Source of the DNA: Mycolicibacterium sediminis
GTDB lineage: Bacteria > Actinomycetota > Actinomycetes > Mycobacteriales > Mycobacteriaceae
DNA: 64,000 nucleotides
Direction: 5' to 3'
NCBI RefSeq assembly: GCF_010731735.1
Contig: NZ_AP022588.1
Span: forward strand, 5,642,001 to 5,706,000
Shown piece by piece: positions 16,002-24,226 of the stretch (positions are counted from its first letter, which is position 1; each line of letters opens with the position of its first letter). The notes beneath the pieces were generated by a model that saw only the letters and a list, made by a program, of their open reading frames with translations, was not told where the DNA came from and did no database searches. The position numbers were made by a program, and so were the translations under genes.

Positions 16002-17387
16002 TTAGCTGGTCGTGCCGCCGGGGACGCCACCGTTGCCACCGGTCGGACGGGTGCCGGGTGCACCCGCGCCCGATGCCGCGCCGCCGGTGCCATCACCGTT
16101 GACTCCGGTGCTGCCGCTCTTGCCACCGTTGCCACCGAGGCCGGGCTCGCCCGGATCGCCGTTGCTTCCGGCGCCAGCCTTCGCTCCGCCGGTGCCGCCA
16201 ACGCCACCGTTGCCACCCTTGCCGCCGGTGCCGCCGACGCCGCCGACGCCGGGTGCGCCCGGGCTACTGAGGAACGGAATCAGGGCCCCGTTGCCGCCAG
16301 CGCCACCTGCGCCACCGTTGGCACCGTCGCCACCGTTGCCACCGTTGCCGCCGGCACCGCCGGCACCGCCGTTGGCATCCGGGTCGAGAACAGGAAGACC
16401 GGCGCCGGCACCGCCGTTGCCGCCCTTGCCCCCGAAGCCACCGTCGGAGCCGTTGCCGCCCTTACCACCGGCACCACCCGGGCCGCCGTTGCCGAAGATG
16501 AACCCGGAATTGCCGCCCGCACCGCCGACGCCGCCTGCGGTGCCGTTCACACCATTCGCACCGTTACCGCCTGCGCCGCCGGTGCCACCGTCTTCACCGA
16601 GGAGGGCGCCCAGGCCAAGCACTGCGTCCGCGCCGTCGCCGCCGGCACCGCCGTTACCGCCGCCACCAATGGCGTTGCCACCGTTGCCGCCGTTGGGACC
16701 GAGGATCGGCACGCCGTCGGCGCCGGGACCGCCGTTGCCACCGGGAGTGAGCGCGTCACCGCCGTTGCCGAGATCGCCGAGCACGGTGATGAGTCCGGGG
16801 AGTCCGTTGATTCCCTCCGGGTTCACACCATTCGCGCCCGCTCCGCCGGCACCGCCCGCGCCACCGTCGCCGATGAAGAATGCGCCGTCACCACCGCGAC
16901 CGCCGTTGCCGCCGGCCACCGGACCGCCGAGGCCCAGCAGGCCGCTGGTCAACGCGCCGTCGGCACCCTTGCCGCCGTTGCCACCCTTGCCGAAGAAGAA
17001 GCCGGAGTTGCCGCCGTTACCGCCATTGGCACCAGCGGTCGTCGGGCTGAAGCCGTTGCCGCCATCGCCGAAGAAGATGCCGGCATTGCCGCCATCGGGC
17101 TGGATTGCAGTGCCGTCGCGGCCATCACCGAAGAAGAACGCGAACGGGTTGAGGAAGTCGAAGCCGCCGGCGAGCGCGCCGAGGCCACCGTTGCCGAAGA
17201 TGCTGCCGAGGTCGAGGCCCAACTGCTGCGGGGCGAAGGTGACCGGCGCTGCCTGCGCGGCCGGCGCTGCGAGCAGGGTCACCGCGGGCGCGCCGAGGAT
17301 CATCCCTGCGCCGCCGATGGCTGCCGCGACCGCTACCAGCGGACGGCGCTGCCGACGAGCGGCAGAAGTGGAGTGAGAAGTGGACAT
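16002..17387 (-). CDS. Secreted PGRS-like glycine-rich repeat protein 4 (no PE domain)
   Basis: A 461-residue protein with the same plan as the tandem PGRS-like genes: signal peptide (basic RRQRR, hydrophobic core, AQA site near residue 47), a short unique block (LGLDLGSIFGNGGLGAL) and then Gly-Gly-Asn/Ala repeats with punctuating FFFG and FIFG pieces, ending in a repeat-poor tail. It lacks the LIPGLNIF block of the others and is the most diverged copy. The ribosome site AGGAGG is part of a perfect 12-bp palindrome (17390-17401) only 2 nt from the ATG, which is unusual and could affect initiation. No PE domain. Confidence 0.85.
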   Translation of the reverse strand: MSTSHSTSAARRQRRPLVAVAAAIGGAGMILGAPAVTLLAAPAAQAAPVTFAPQQLGLDLGSIFGNGGLGALAGGFDFLNPFAFFFGDGRDGTAIQPDGGNAGIFFGDGGNGFSPTTAGANGGNGGNSGFFFGKGGNGGKGADGALTSGLLGLGGPVAGGNGGRGGDGAFFIGDGGAGGAGGAGANGVNPEGINGLPGLITVLGDLGNGGDALTPGGNGGPGADGVPILGPNGGNGGNAIGGGGNGGAGGDGADAVLGLGALLGEDGGTGGAGGNGANGVNGTAGGVGGAGGNSGFIFGNGGPGGAGGKGGNGSDGGFGGKGGNGGAGAGLPVLDPDANGGAGGAGGNGGNGGDGANGGAGGAGGNGALIPFLSSPGAPGVGGVGGTGGKGGNGGVGGTGGAKAGAGSNGDPGEPGLGGNGGKSGSTGVNGDGTGGAASGAGAPGTRPTGGNGGVPGGTTS

Positions 17388-17429
17388 TAAGGAGGCCTCC
17401 TCGGCGCTAAGTACAAACCCGACTCCAGC

Positions 17430-17435
17430 AACCTA
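17430..17435 (-). promoter_or_regulatory. Shared -10 element, PGRS-like gene 4
   Basis: TAGGTT followed by GCTG on the minus strand, 43 bp before the start codon, in the same position as in the other PGRS-like genes. Confidence 0.55.
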
Positions 17436-17735
17436 ACACCGGCCGACGGTTACGTCACCAATACAGGCGAAGTTTTCGCAAATCATCCCCAATTTAAGTA
17501 GCTGGGTGTAGATCGGTACCTTTTTCCTGAGAATGCGTAGGACCGAGGGACCAGCCTGCCTGAGGAGATAGAGGGGACATCCAACCTGCTCCTGCCGCTT
17601 GCGATCCCGCACTCAAGAGCACCTACAGGCGGAGGCAACGAGCGACCGCTCGACGGCCTCAGGTTCCGCTAAGGCGCGTCTCAGACTGAGAGTTCGCCGG
17701 AGTCGATTCCTTGTCCGTCACGCAGACGCCGATCA

Positions 17736-17750
17736 TTTGCCAACAGCAAA
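17736..17750. promoter_or_regulatory. Shared upstream dyad, PGRS-like gene 4
   Basis: The sequence TTTGCCAACAGCAAA lies 349 bp before the start codon; its two halves TTTGC and GCAAA are a perfect dyad with a 5-bp spacer. The rest of 17388-17987 shows no gene. Confidence 0.55.
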
Positions 17751-17987
17751 CTCAAGGGCAAATTCCTTCAGGCGAGCTACAACGGACGTCGGAAGCGTCC
17801 GGATCGCCGCCTGACTTGGGCATGCCAAACGTGCGCGACGGACATGGCGATGCTCGTAGGCCGCGGCCGTTGAAGGGCGGCGCGAGAGCGTTCAGGAACC
17901 AGGCCCGCACCGTCCAACCCACAACGCGGATTGCGTTCAGGGCGCCGCTCTGACGTCGAACGTCCGCGAGGGAAGTCGAAGACCGAC

Positions 17988-18914
17988 TCAGAACACCACT
18001 GTCTGATTACCGCGCCGGATGATCCGGTCTTCGCAGTGCCACAAGACAGCGCGGGACAACACCGCTCGCTCGACATCGGCCCCGAGCCGGACGAGGTCAT
18101 CAACGCCATGCCGGTGATCGACGCGCACGACGTCCTGCTCGATGATCGGACCCTCGTCGAGGTCGGCCGTCACGTAGTGCGCAGTGGCGCCTACCAGTTT
18201 GACGCCCCGTTCCTTCGCCCGCCTGTAGGGGGCGGCGCCAATGAAGGCCGGCAAGAACGAGTGGTGAATGTTGATCAAGGGGCAGCCGACGTTTTCCAGG
18301 AACGGCGCGGTCACGATCTGCATGTATCGGGCCAGCACCACGAGGTCGACGTTGCCGTGCAGCAGATCGAGCATGCGCCGCTCGGCGTCCTCCCGAATCT
18401 CCTTGTGCGCCGGGACGTGGATGAACGGCACACCGAATGGACGCACCTGCTCGGCGAGGTCCGCGTGATTGGCGATCACCATTACCACCGACATGTCCAG
18501 CTCGCCGCGACGGTTTCGCCACAGCAGGTCCAGCAGGCAGTGGTCTTCCTTCGATGCCAAGATCGCGACCCGCTTGGGTCGGGCGGCCTCGGTCAGCCTG
18601 AACTCCATGTCGAACGGTTCGGCCACCTGCTCGGTGAACTTCCTCTGAAGGTCGTCCCGCGCTGCCGATAGTCCCGGCAGGTGAAAGATGGTGCGCTGCA
18701 TGAACGTACCGCCGGTCTGCTGGGTCGAGTGCTGGTCGAGGGACACGATGTTGGCGCCCTCCGCTGCCAAGAAGGCGCTGACGGCGGCGACCAATCCGGG
18801 GCGGTCGGAGCAATGGAGGAGGAGCCGGCCCACGTCCCGCACGGGCAGCGTCGTCTCACCGGCGGGGTATTCGGTGGATGCCGTGCGTGTTGCGGTGTTC
18901 GTGCGCTCGCTCAT
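17988..18914 (-). CDS. purU: Formyltetrahydrofolate deformylase
   Basis: A 308-residue enzyme that hydrolyses 10-formyltetrahydrofolate to formate and tetrahydrofolate, balancing one-carbon units and feeding formate to purine synthesis. An N-terminal ACT domain (about residues 28-105, DRPGLVAAVSAFLAAEGANI) is followed by a formyltransferase-fold catalytic domain with LINIHHSFLPAFIGAAPY (active-site His) and a DLDEGPIIEQD block (catalytic Asp). The size and order match bacterial PurU (Rv2964 in M. tuberculosis, as I recall, which lies elsewhere in that genome). It sits between two PGRS-like genes on the same strand, with no obvious functional link to them. Confidence 0.95.
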   Translation of the reverse strand: MSERTNTATRTASTEYPAGETTLPVRDVGRLLLHCSDRPGLVAAVSAFLAAEGANIVSLDQHSTQQTGGTFMQRTIFHLPGLSAARDDLQRKFTEQVAEPFDMEFRLTEAARPKRVAILASKEDHCLLDLLWRNRRGELDMSVVMVIANHADLAEQVRPFGVPFIHVPAHKEIREDAERRMLDLLHGNVDLVVLARYMQIVTAPFLENVGCPLINIHHSFLPAFIGAAPYRRAKERGVKLVGATAHYVTADLDEGPIIEQDVVRVDHRHGVDDLVRLGADVERAVLSRAVLWHCEDRIIRRGNQTVVF

Positions 18915-18977
18915 GTCCCTGTGTTCTCCCCGTGATGCGCACCGCGGCGGTGCGGACTGTCGTCTACCTATGACAAA

Positions 18978-19003
18978 GACACCGGGCCCGAGGACCCGGT
19001 GTC
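18978..19003 (-). terminator. Hairpin terminator after PGRS-like gene 5
   Basis: A stem of about 10 bp (GACACCGGGC with GACCCGGTGTC) with a short loop, roughly 80 bp past the stop of the gene at 19086-20666; on the minus strand it is followed by TTTGTC. Confidence 0.65.
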
Positions 19004-19085
19004 TCTGTCAAAGCGATTGTGGTAAAGCCTGGGGGCGCCCGATGCTGCGACGCCGCCCAGGTTCAACCACTGTTACTGCTTGTTA

Positions 19086-20666
19086 CTACTCCTCGCCGTC
19101 CGCACCGGAGTTGGTGGACGTGCCGGGGGCGCCAGCGGTGCCCGCCTTCGAGGTGGTGGTGCCGTCGCCATTGGCTCCGGCAGCGCCACCGGTGCCGCCC
19201 TTGCCACCAGCAGCGCCCTGGCCGTCAACAACGGTGGCAGGGTTGGTGCCGGGGGTGATGGCACCGGTTCCGGTGTTCACCTGCGAGCCCGCGGTGCCGG
19301 CCTTGCCCGGGGTGCCGGCGTTGCCGCCGCCGCCGCCGTTGCCACCCGCGCCACCGGTTCCGGCAGCGCCGTCGCCACCGACGAACGGGATCAGGCTGCC
19401 AGCGCCAGCCGCACCACCGGTACCACCTGCGCCACCGTTGCCACCATCGGCACCGGCACCGGCGTCGCCGCCGGAACCACCTGCGCCACCGGGCACGTCG
19501 AGGCCGAAGCCACCGTTGCCACCGTTGCCACCGTTGCCACCGTTGGCACCCTTGCCACCGTTGCCGCCACCGCCGGCGTTGCCGCCGTTGCCGCCGGTGC
19601 CGAACAGGAAGCCAGCCGCGCCACCTGCGCCACCGTTACCGCCTGCGCCACCGTCCGTGCCGTTGGCCGTAGAAGCCGCACCATTGCCGCCGTTGCCACC
19701 CAGGCCACCGCCGGGCGCGAAGAAGACCCCGTCAGCGCCGTTACCACCGGTGCCGCCGTTGCCGCCACCGGCCAACGCATCGCCGCCGTTTCCGCCGCCA
19801 CCCAAGGTGGGAGCAACCACGGGATCGGCATCCGGATCGCCGCCGCCGACGATCAGCGGGTTGCCGTTGGCGCCGTTGCCGCCGTTGCCGCCGAGCTCGC
19901 CGCCGTTGCCACCGTTCTGGCCGGTGTTGGCCAGGCCGGAGCCACCGTTCTGCAGACCGGTGCCATTGGCTCCGGGCAGCGCGGTGGCGGTAGCCGTCGC
20001 GGTGTCGACCGCGACCGGGTTCACGCCGTTGATGCCGCCGCGGCCGCCGCCACCGGCTCCGCCGTTGCCACCGTTGCCGAAGAAGGTGGCGCCAGCGCCG
20101 CCGTTGCCACCGTTGGTGGCTTCGACGGGCTTGGAGGGATCACCGAGGGGGAAGGCCTCAGACGGGGCGTAGCCGCCGCTGACGCCGTTGCCGCCGTTGC
20201 CGCCCGAGCCGAAGAACAGGCCGGCGTTGCCGCCGTTGCCACCGTTGGTGCTGGTGCCGGTGACCGGATCGAACGTGCCGTTGCCGCCACGGCCACCGTT
20301 ACCGATGAGGAGGCCACCGTTGCCGCCGGTGCCGCCCGCGACGGTGGCGTCTGCACCGTTGCTGATGAAGATATTCAGACCGGGGATCAGGCCGGCGATG
20401 TCGATGAACGGATCGAACGTCGACAGCGGGATCAGCTGCGCGAACCCGCCCAGGCCGCCGTTGCCGAACAGGCTGCCGAGATCTCCGAGACCGGGGATGT
20501 CGAACTGCTCGGGTGCCGCGACGACGGGAGCTGCCTGTGCCGCCGGAGCGAGCAGCAGACCAGCGGCCGGAGCCGCGAGAATCATTCCTGCGCCACCGAG
20601 AACAGCTGCCGCTGCCACCGTGGACTTGCGGGCCGCCCCCGCGGCGCCGTTGCGAACCTTGGACAT
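19086..20666 (-). CDS. Secreted PGRS-like glycine-rich repeat protein 5 (no PE domain)
   Basis: At 526 residues this is the longest of the five. It has the shared signal peptide (LGGAGMILAAPAAGLLLAP, AQA site near residue 46), then QFDIPGLGDLGSLFGNGG and LIPGLNIFISNGADAT, which combine features of copy 4 (LGSxFGNGGLG) and copies 1-3 (IAGLIPGLNIF), followed by Gly-rich repeats and a Thr/Ser/Ala tail. The ATG has AGGGG about 10 bp upstream. It is likely a single-gene unit, flanked by its own promoter box and terminator. The mixture of blocks hints that it is a link between the two subtypes; that is inference. Confidence 0.85.
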   Translation of the reverse strand: MSKVRNGAAGAARKSTVAAAAVLGGAGMILAAPAAGLLLAPAAQAAPVVAAPEQFDIPGLGDLGSLFGNGGLGGFAQLIPLSTFDPFIDIAGLIPGLNIFISNGADATVAGGTGGNGGLLIGNGGRGGNGTFDPVTGTSTNGGNGGNAGLFFGSGGNGGNGVSGGYAPSEAFPLGDPSKPVEATNGGNGGAGATFFGNGGNGGAGGGGRGGINGVNPVAVDTATATATALPGANGTGLQNGGSGLANTGQNGGNGGELGGNGGNGANGNPLIVGGGDPDADPVVAPTLGGGGNGGDALAGGGNGGTGGNGADGVFFAPGGGLGGNGGNGAASTANGTDGGAGGNGGAGGAAGFLFGTGGNGGNAGGGGNGGKGANGGNGGNGGNGGFGLDVPGGAGGSGGDAGAGADGGNGGAGGTGGAAGAGSLIPFVGGDGAAGTGGAGGNGGGGGNAGTPGKAGTAGSQVNTGTGAITPGTNPATVVDGQGAAGGKGGTGGAAGANGDGTTTSKAGTAGAPGTSTNSGADGEE

Positions 20667-20711
20667 ATAAGTGAACCCCTTCAGACCGATGCTTGACCGT
20701 CAAGCACAAGC

Positions 20712-20717
20712 AACGTA
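20712..20717 (-). promoter_or_regulatory. Shared -10 element, PGRS-like gene 5
   Basis: TACGTT followed by GCTT on the minus strand, 46 bp before the start codon. Confidence 0.55.
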
Positions 20718-21035
20718 GCACGGGCGTTTGGCGGAGGCCAGAATTTCTTGAATCGCGGAGATATTTTTCCGACAACCGACGTTGCCGGGAGCGGTCCCAC
20801 CGCGCCGCACCTGAGAGGCGCCCGTCAACTTCGCACAGGTACCGCACGCTGGGCTTCTGCCGTAAAAGTCCACTTCAGATGTGGTGTTTCGTACCAAAGG
20901 TCTCATGAGTAACGGGCTCGAAACCGGCTCTAAAACTCGTTTGCACATGACTTCCTCAGCACCGCCTCAGGGAGCGGAATTCGCCGGAAGCACCCATCCA
21001 TCCGGAACGCAACTGGTCACATCCGGGGTCCGAAC

Positions 21036-21050
21036 TTTGCCTGTAGCAAA
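21036..21050. promoter_or_regulatory. Shared upstream dyad, PGRS-like gene 5
   Basis: The sequence TTTGCCTGTAGCAAA, extended by A-C on the left and G-T on the right to a perfect 7-bp dyad (ACTTTGC-N5-GCAAAGT), lies 370 bp before the start codon. It is the most symmetrical of the five sites. Confidence 0.55.
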
Positions 21051-21503
21051 GTCCAGCGGGGGTCATTTGGCAGTCACGGTCGCCACGCGGCCAGCAACCC
21101 GATCGCGAACACGCACGGACCCGAGACCTGGGCAACGGATCGCCCCGCGCGGCGAAGTTTGACGCCACCGACAGTCGACTATTTGACGTTCCCGTAAACC
21201 AGTCGCGCACTGGCTCATACAGTCGTTCTCCGGGGATCCGCACCCTCTTGCGAACTCAACGACCGGCGCTGCGTGCATGGTTGCGCGAAAGGAGCAAAGA
21301 GGCCCGAGACTGCGTCTGCACGGCAGACCATTACGTTGGCGCCCCGCGGTGTCAGAGTGCTCGATGATGCATATGAGGAAAGGCGTCGGTTTTGCTCGGA
21401 ATTCCGTACCAGTCGCCCTCAAACAGCAGGTGAAACGAGGGCACACCCGGAGAAACGTCACGGTGACGGTTGCTGCCTCCCCGGATCATGCCGCCGACCC
21501 CGT

Positions 21504-21956
21504 TTAGCTGGAAGCCGCAGCCCGATCCGGCACGACCACCCGGGTCCGCCGACTGATGAGAACCAGCGGTGGCGCGAGCCCCAGCGCGAGCATCACCAGC
21601 GGCCCCGCAGCCATGATATTGGGCCCGCCGAACACGATGTCGCCGCCAGGTCCGCCCAGTGACAGGCCGACGACCGTCACGAGCCAGGCCCACAGCGGCA
21701 ATGCCGCCACCCGTACCGACGACGTCCACTGCCACGCGGCCCACACGAGCGCGAGGTTCAGCGCACCACTCACCAGCCCACTGATGGGTAGGGGGATCGC
21801 GCCGACGAAGAGAGGGAGAAACATAGAGCCCGCCACTGCGGACAGGACGCCGTCGAACGTCAGGACGCCGAGAACCACGGGCCGCTGCCAGCCCGGAGCG
21901 TCGTCGATCAGGTCGGGATGCTGTCGAGAAGGGCGACGAGGGAACCGGTGACCCAC
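21504..21956 (-). CDS. Conserved membrane protein (Rv1171-like position)
   Basis: About 150 residues with about four hydrophobic spans (VVLGVLTFDGVLSAVAGSM, ISGLVSGALNLALVWAAW, LPLWAWLVTVVGLSLGG, AAGPLVMLALGLAPPLVLI). It lies between mshB and fbiC, where M. tuberculosis has Rv1171, so it is probably that gene's counterpart; no function is known. The start is uncertain: the first in-frame start is GTG 21956, inside the small ORF 21908-22015, and translation may really begin near residues 15-28. The overlap suggests translational coupling with that small ORF and mshB upstream. Confidence 0.65.
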   Translation of the reverse strand: MGHRFPRRPSRQHPDLIDDAPGWQRPVVLGVLTFDGVLSAVAGSMFLPLFVGAIPLPISGLVSGALNLALVWAAWQWTSSVRVAALPLWAWLVTVVGLSLGGPGGDIVFGGPNIMAAGPLVMLALGLAPPLVLISRRTRVVVPDRAAASS

Positions 21957-22015
21957 TGGAAGTTGTCCAGGCGGTCCTGCCAGTGCTGCAGGTTCGGATC
22001 GAGATCCGGGTCCAT
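21908..22015 (-). CDS. Small ORF between mshB and the Rv1171-like gene, unknown
   Basis: A 35-residue acidic peptide (MDPDLDPNLQHWQDRL at its start) in a different frame from its neighbours. It has a ribosome site (GAAGGGGTGGCC directly before ATG 22015) and strongly G/C-ending codons typical of real genes here. Its stop codon overlaps the beginning of the membrane-protein ORF at 21504-21956. It could be a genuine small protein, or the true N-terminus of the membrane protein separated from it by a frameshift. Confidence 0.45.
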   Translation of the reverse strand: MDPDLDPNLQHWQDRLDNFQWVTGSLVALLDSIPT

Positions 22016-22095
22016 GGCCACCCCTTCGTCGCCGCCGGATGTCCCGGCCATTCGTACCGACTTACTTCTCGGGAGCGTACTCCCCTGGGCCGTAC

Positions 22096-22962
22096 CTATC
22101 CGAGATTCAGCCCCGACAGCAGATCCGTCTCCCAGCCGCGCCCGTCGCGCTCCCCCGCCTCACCCGCTGCGAGGACGAAGTGCTCCTCGTGCAGAACAGG
22201 CTGCACGATGTCGTTGGACAGCACGAACGCCCGTCCGTCGGGACTGACGGTCACCTGGGTGGCGTGCGCGCCCATCGCGGCGATCTTCGCGTCCCGGCTC
22301 GCTGGCGCATCGATCACCGCGTCGATCTCACCGTCGTCGAACCGGAAGGGAAAGTCGTCGACCGGCAGCCGGATCCACGCCGCCGGCAGCTCGACGTCCG
22401 CGAGGTCCGCCAGACCGTCGGCGAGCGCGGAGTGCGACGTCACCGCCCAGTAGAACTTTGGCACCCGCCACGAATCGGCCGCCTCGGACACGGCCCCCAC
22501 CGCGACATCGTGTGTACGGATGTGGTCGGGGTGGCCGTATCCCCCGTTCTCGTCATAGGACACCAGGACGTGCGGACGAACCGTGCGGATGATCTCGGTG
22601 AGCGCGGCGACGGGCTCGGCCAGATCCGCGTCCGCGAAGCGTTCCCCTCGACCCCGCGCGGGCGTGCCCGCCATCCCGGAGTCGCGCCAGCGGCCCGCTC
22701 CGCCCAGGAACACCGGCCCGTCGACGCCGAGTTCACCGAGCGCGGCGGTCAGTTCACCGATGCGGTAGCCGCCGAGCTGGTCGGCGTCGTCGGCGACGAG
22801 TCGCGCCCAACGCTCCCCGATCACCTCCCCCTCCTCCCCGAGGGTGCAGGTGACGACGCAGACCTCCGCGCCCATGGCCGCGTAGTGCGCGATGGTCGCT
22901 CCGGTCACCAGGGTCTCGTCGTCGGGATGGGCGTGAACGAAGAGAATCCGTGGGCGTTCCAT
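22096..22962 (-). CDS. mshB: Mycothiol biosynthesis deacetylase MshB
   Basis: A 288-residue LmbE/PIG-L-family zinc hydrolase that removes acetate from GlcNAc-inositol in mycothiol synthesis. The metal motif AHPDDE is at residues 11-16 (His12 and Asp15 as ligands) and the third ligand is in GYGHPDH (His147); YDENGGYGHPD is a family signature. Size and motif spacing match M. tuberculosis MshB (Rv1170; His13, Asp16, His147 as I recall). It diverges from the ClC channel gene with only 22 bp between starts and is followed on its own strand by the small ORF and Rv1171-like gene, which may form an operon. Confidence 0.95.
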   Translation of the reverse strand: MERPRILFVHAHPDDETLVTGATIAHYAAMGAEVCVVTCTLGEEGEVIGERWARLVADDADQLGGYRIGELTAALGELGVDGPVFLGGAGRWRDSGMAGTPARGRGERFADADLAEPVAALTEIIRTVRPHVLVSYDENGGYGHPDHIRTHDVAVGAVSEAADSWRVPKFYWAVTSHSALADGLADLADVELPAAWIRLPVDDFPFRFDDGEIDAVIDAPASRDAKIAAMGAHATQVTVSPDGRAFVLSNDIVQPVLHEEHFVLAAGEAGERDGRGWETDLLSGLNLG

Positions 22963-22984
22963 TCGGACAAGATAGATTCACCCG

Positions 22985-24226
22985 GTGTCGCGGCGCGCAT
23001 GCGAGTACTCGTGTGCGGTGGTTCTGATCGGACTGCTCGCCGGAGTGGCGGGCGCCCTGACCACCGTGGCGCTGCACGCCGTCGAGCACCTCGTCTACCA
23101 CTACTCGTTCGGCACGCTGCTGTCCGGCGTCGGCGGGAGCAGCCCGGTCCGACGAGCCGTGGGCCCAATGGTGGGCGGCGCGCTCGCCGGAGCGGGCTGG
23201 TGGCTGCTGCGGCGGCGCGCCGACGTGCCGAGCCTGTCCGCCACCATCACCGAGCACCGGCCCATCCCCCGGCTGCGCATGGCCCTCGACGCGGGACTGC
23301 AGGTGCTGCTGGTCGGTTCGGGCGCATCGCTCGGCCGGGAGGGCGCACCGCGACAGCTGGCCGCCTCGATGGGCGATCTCGCCACGTCGCGGCTGTCCCT
23401 GACGCCCCGCGACCGCGAGATCCTTCTCGCGTGCGCCGCGGGCGCAGGCCTGGGCGCGGTGTACAGCGTCCCGCTCGGCGGCGCGCTGTTCGCGACGCGC
23501 ATCCTGCTCGGGACGTGGCATCCTCGCGCCCTGGGCACCGCCCTCATCACGTCGAGCATCGCCGTGGCGGTCGCCGCGCCGGTCACGCACCTCGAGCACG
23601 CGCTGACGTGGCCGGACGCCGACGTCACCATCCTGCTCGTGTTCCTGGCGCTGGCCATCGCACCGTTCTCCGTCGCGGTCGGGTTCGCGTTCGACAAGGT
23701 GATGACCCTCGCACGGCCAAGGCCCCAGATCCGTTCGTGGACATTGATTCCCACGATCGCAGCAGCCGGGCTGGTGATGGGCGTGTGCTCCATCTGGCGG
23801 CCGGAGCTGCCGGGCAACGGCCGCAGCATCCTCACCGTCAGCGTCGACAGCGGGCTGACGCTCGGCGGCGCCGCGGTCCTCGTCCTCCTCAAACCTCTTC
23901 TGACGGCGCTGTTCCTTCGGGCTGGCGCGGTGGGCGGCATGATCACCCCGGCGCTCGCGACCGGTGCGGCCGCCGGCACCACGGTCACGCTCGCGCTCAA
24001 TCATTGGGCAGGAACGGATCTCTCGGTGCCCGCGGTGTCGCTGGTGTGCGCCGCCGGTGTCTTGGCCATCACGCAGCGTGCGCCGATGTGGGCCGCGCTG
24101 TTCGTCTGGGAGCTCGCGCGTCCGCCGCTGTGGCTGCTGCTCGTCTTCGGCGTCGCCGCCTACGCCGCGCACGCCCTTCGGCTCGCCCGGGAGCGGAATC
24201 GCGAAAGGGCTAGCGCGGCTTCTTGA
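22985..24226 (+). CDS. ClC-family chloride channel or H+/Cl- antiporter
   Basis: A 413-residue polytopic membrane protein. The ClC anion-selectivity motif appears as GREGAP at residues 117-122 (family consensus GKEGP/GREGP), preceded by a typical GSGASLG. Further down is GAVGGMITPALATGAAAG, the region around the third ClC signature. About 10 hydrophobic segments fit the fold; it is slightly short and has no C-terminal CBS domains. The start is GTG 22985, 22 bp from the divergent mshB. Whether it is a channel or a proton-coupled exchanger cannot be told. M. tuberculosis, as I recall, has PE11/PPE17 in this region instead. Confidence 0.85.
   Translation: MSRRACEYSCAVVLIGLLAGVAGALTTVALHAVEHLVYHYSFGTLLSGVGGSSPVRRAVGPMVGGALAGAGWWLLRRRADVPSLSATITEHRPIPRLRMALDAGLQVLLVGSGASLGREGAPRQLAASMGDLATSRLSLTPRDREILLACAAGAGLGAVYSVPLGGALFATRILLGTWHPRALGTALITSSIAVAVAAPVTHLEHALTWPDADVTILLVFLALAIAPFSVAVGFAFDKVMTLARPRPQIRSWTLIPTIAAAGLVMGVCSIWRPELPGNGRSILTVSVDSGLTLGGAAVLVLLKPLLTALFLRAGAVGGMITPALATGAAAGTTVTLALNHWAGTDLSVPAVSLVCAAGVLAITQRAPMWAALFVWELARPPLWLLLVFGVAAYAAHALRLARERNRERASAAS

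Larger units (their letters stand above)
20667..21503. other. Long upstream region of PGRS-like gene 5
   Basis: No gene is seen in 837 bases. They hold the -10 element (20712-20717), the dyad (21036-21050) and a 17-bp stretch (20887-20903, TTTCGTACCAAAGGTCT) that recurs in inverse orientation at 13920-13936 in front of the methyltransferase gene. Confidence 0.5.
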
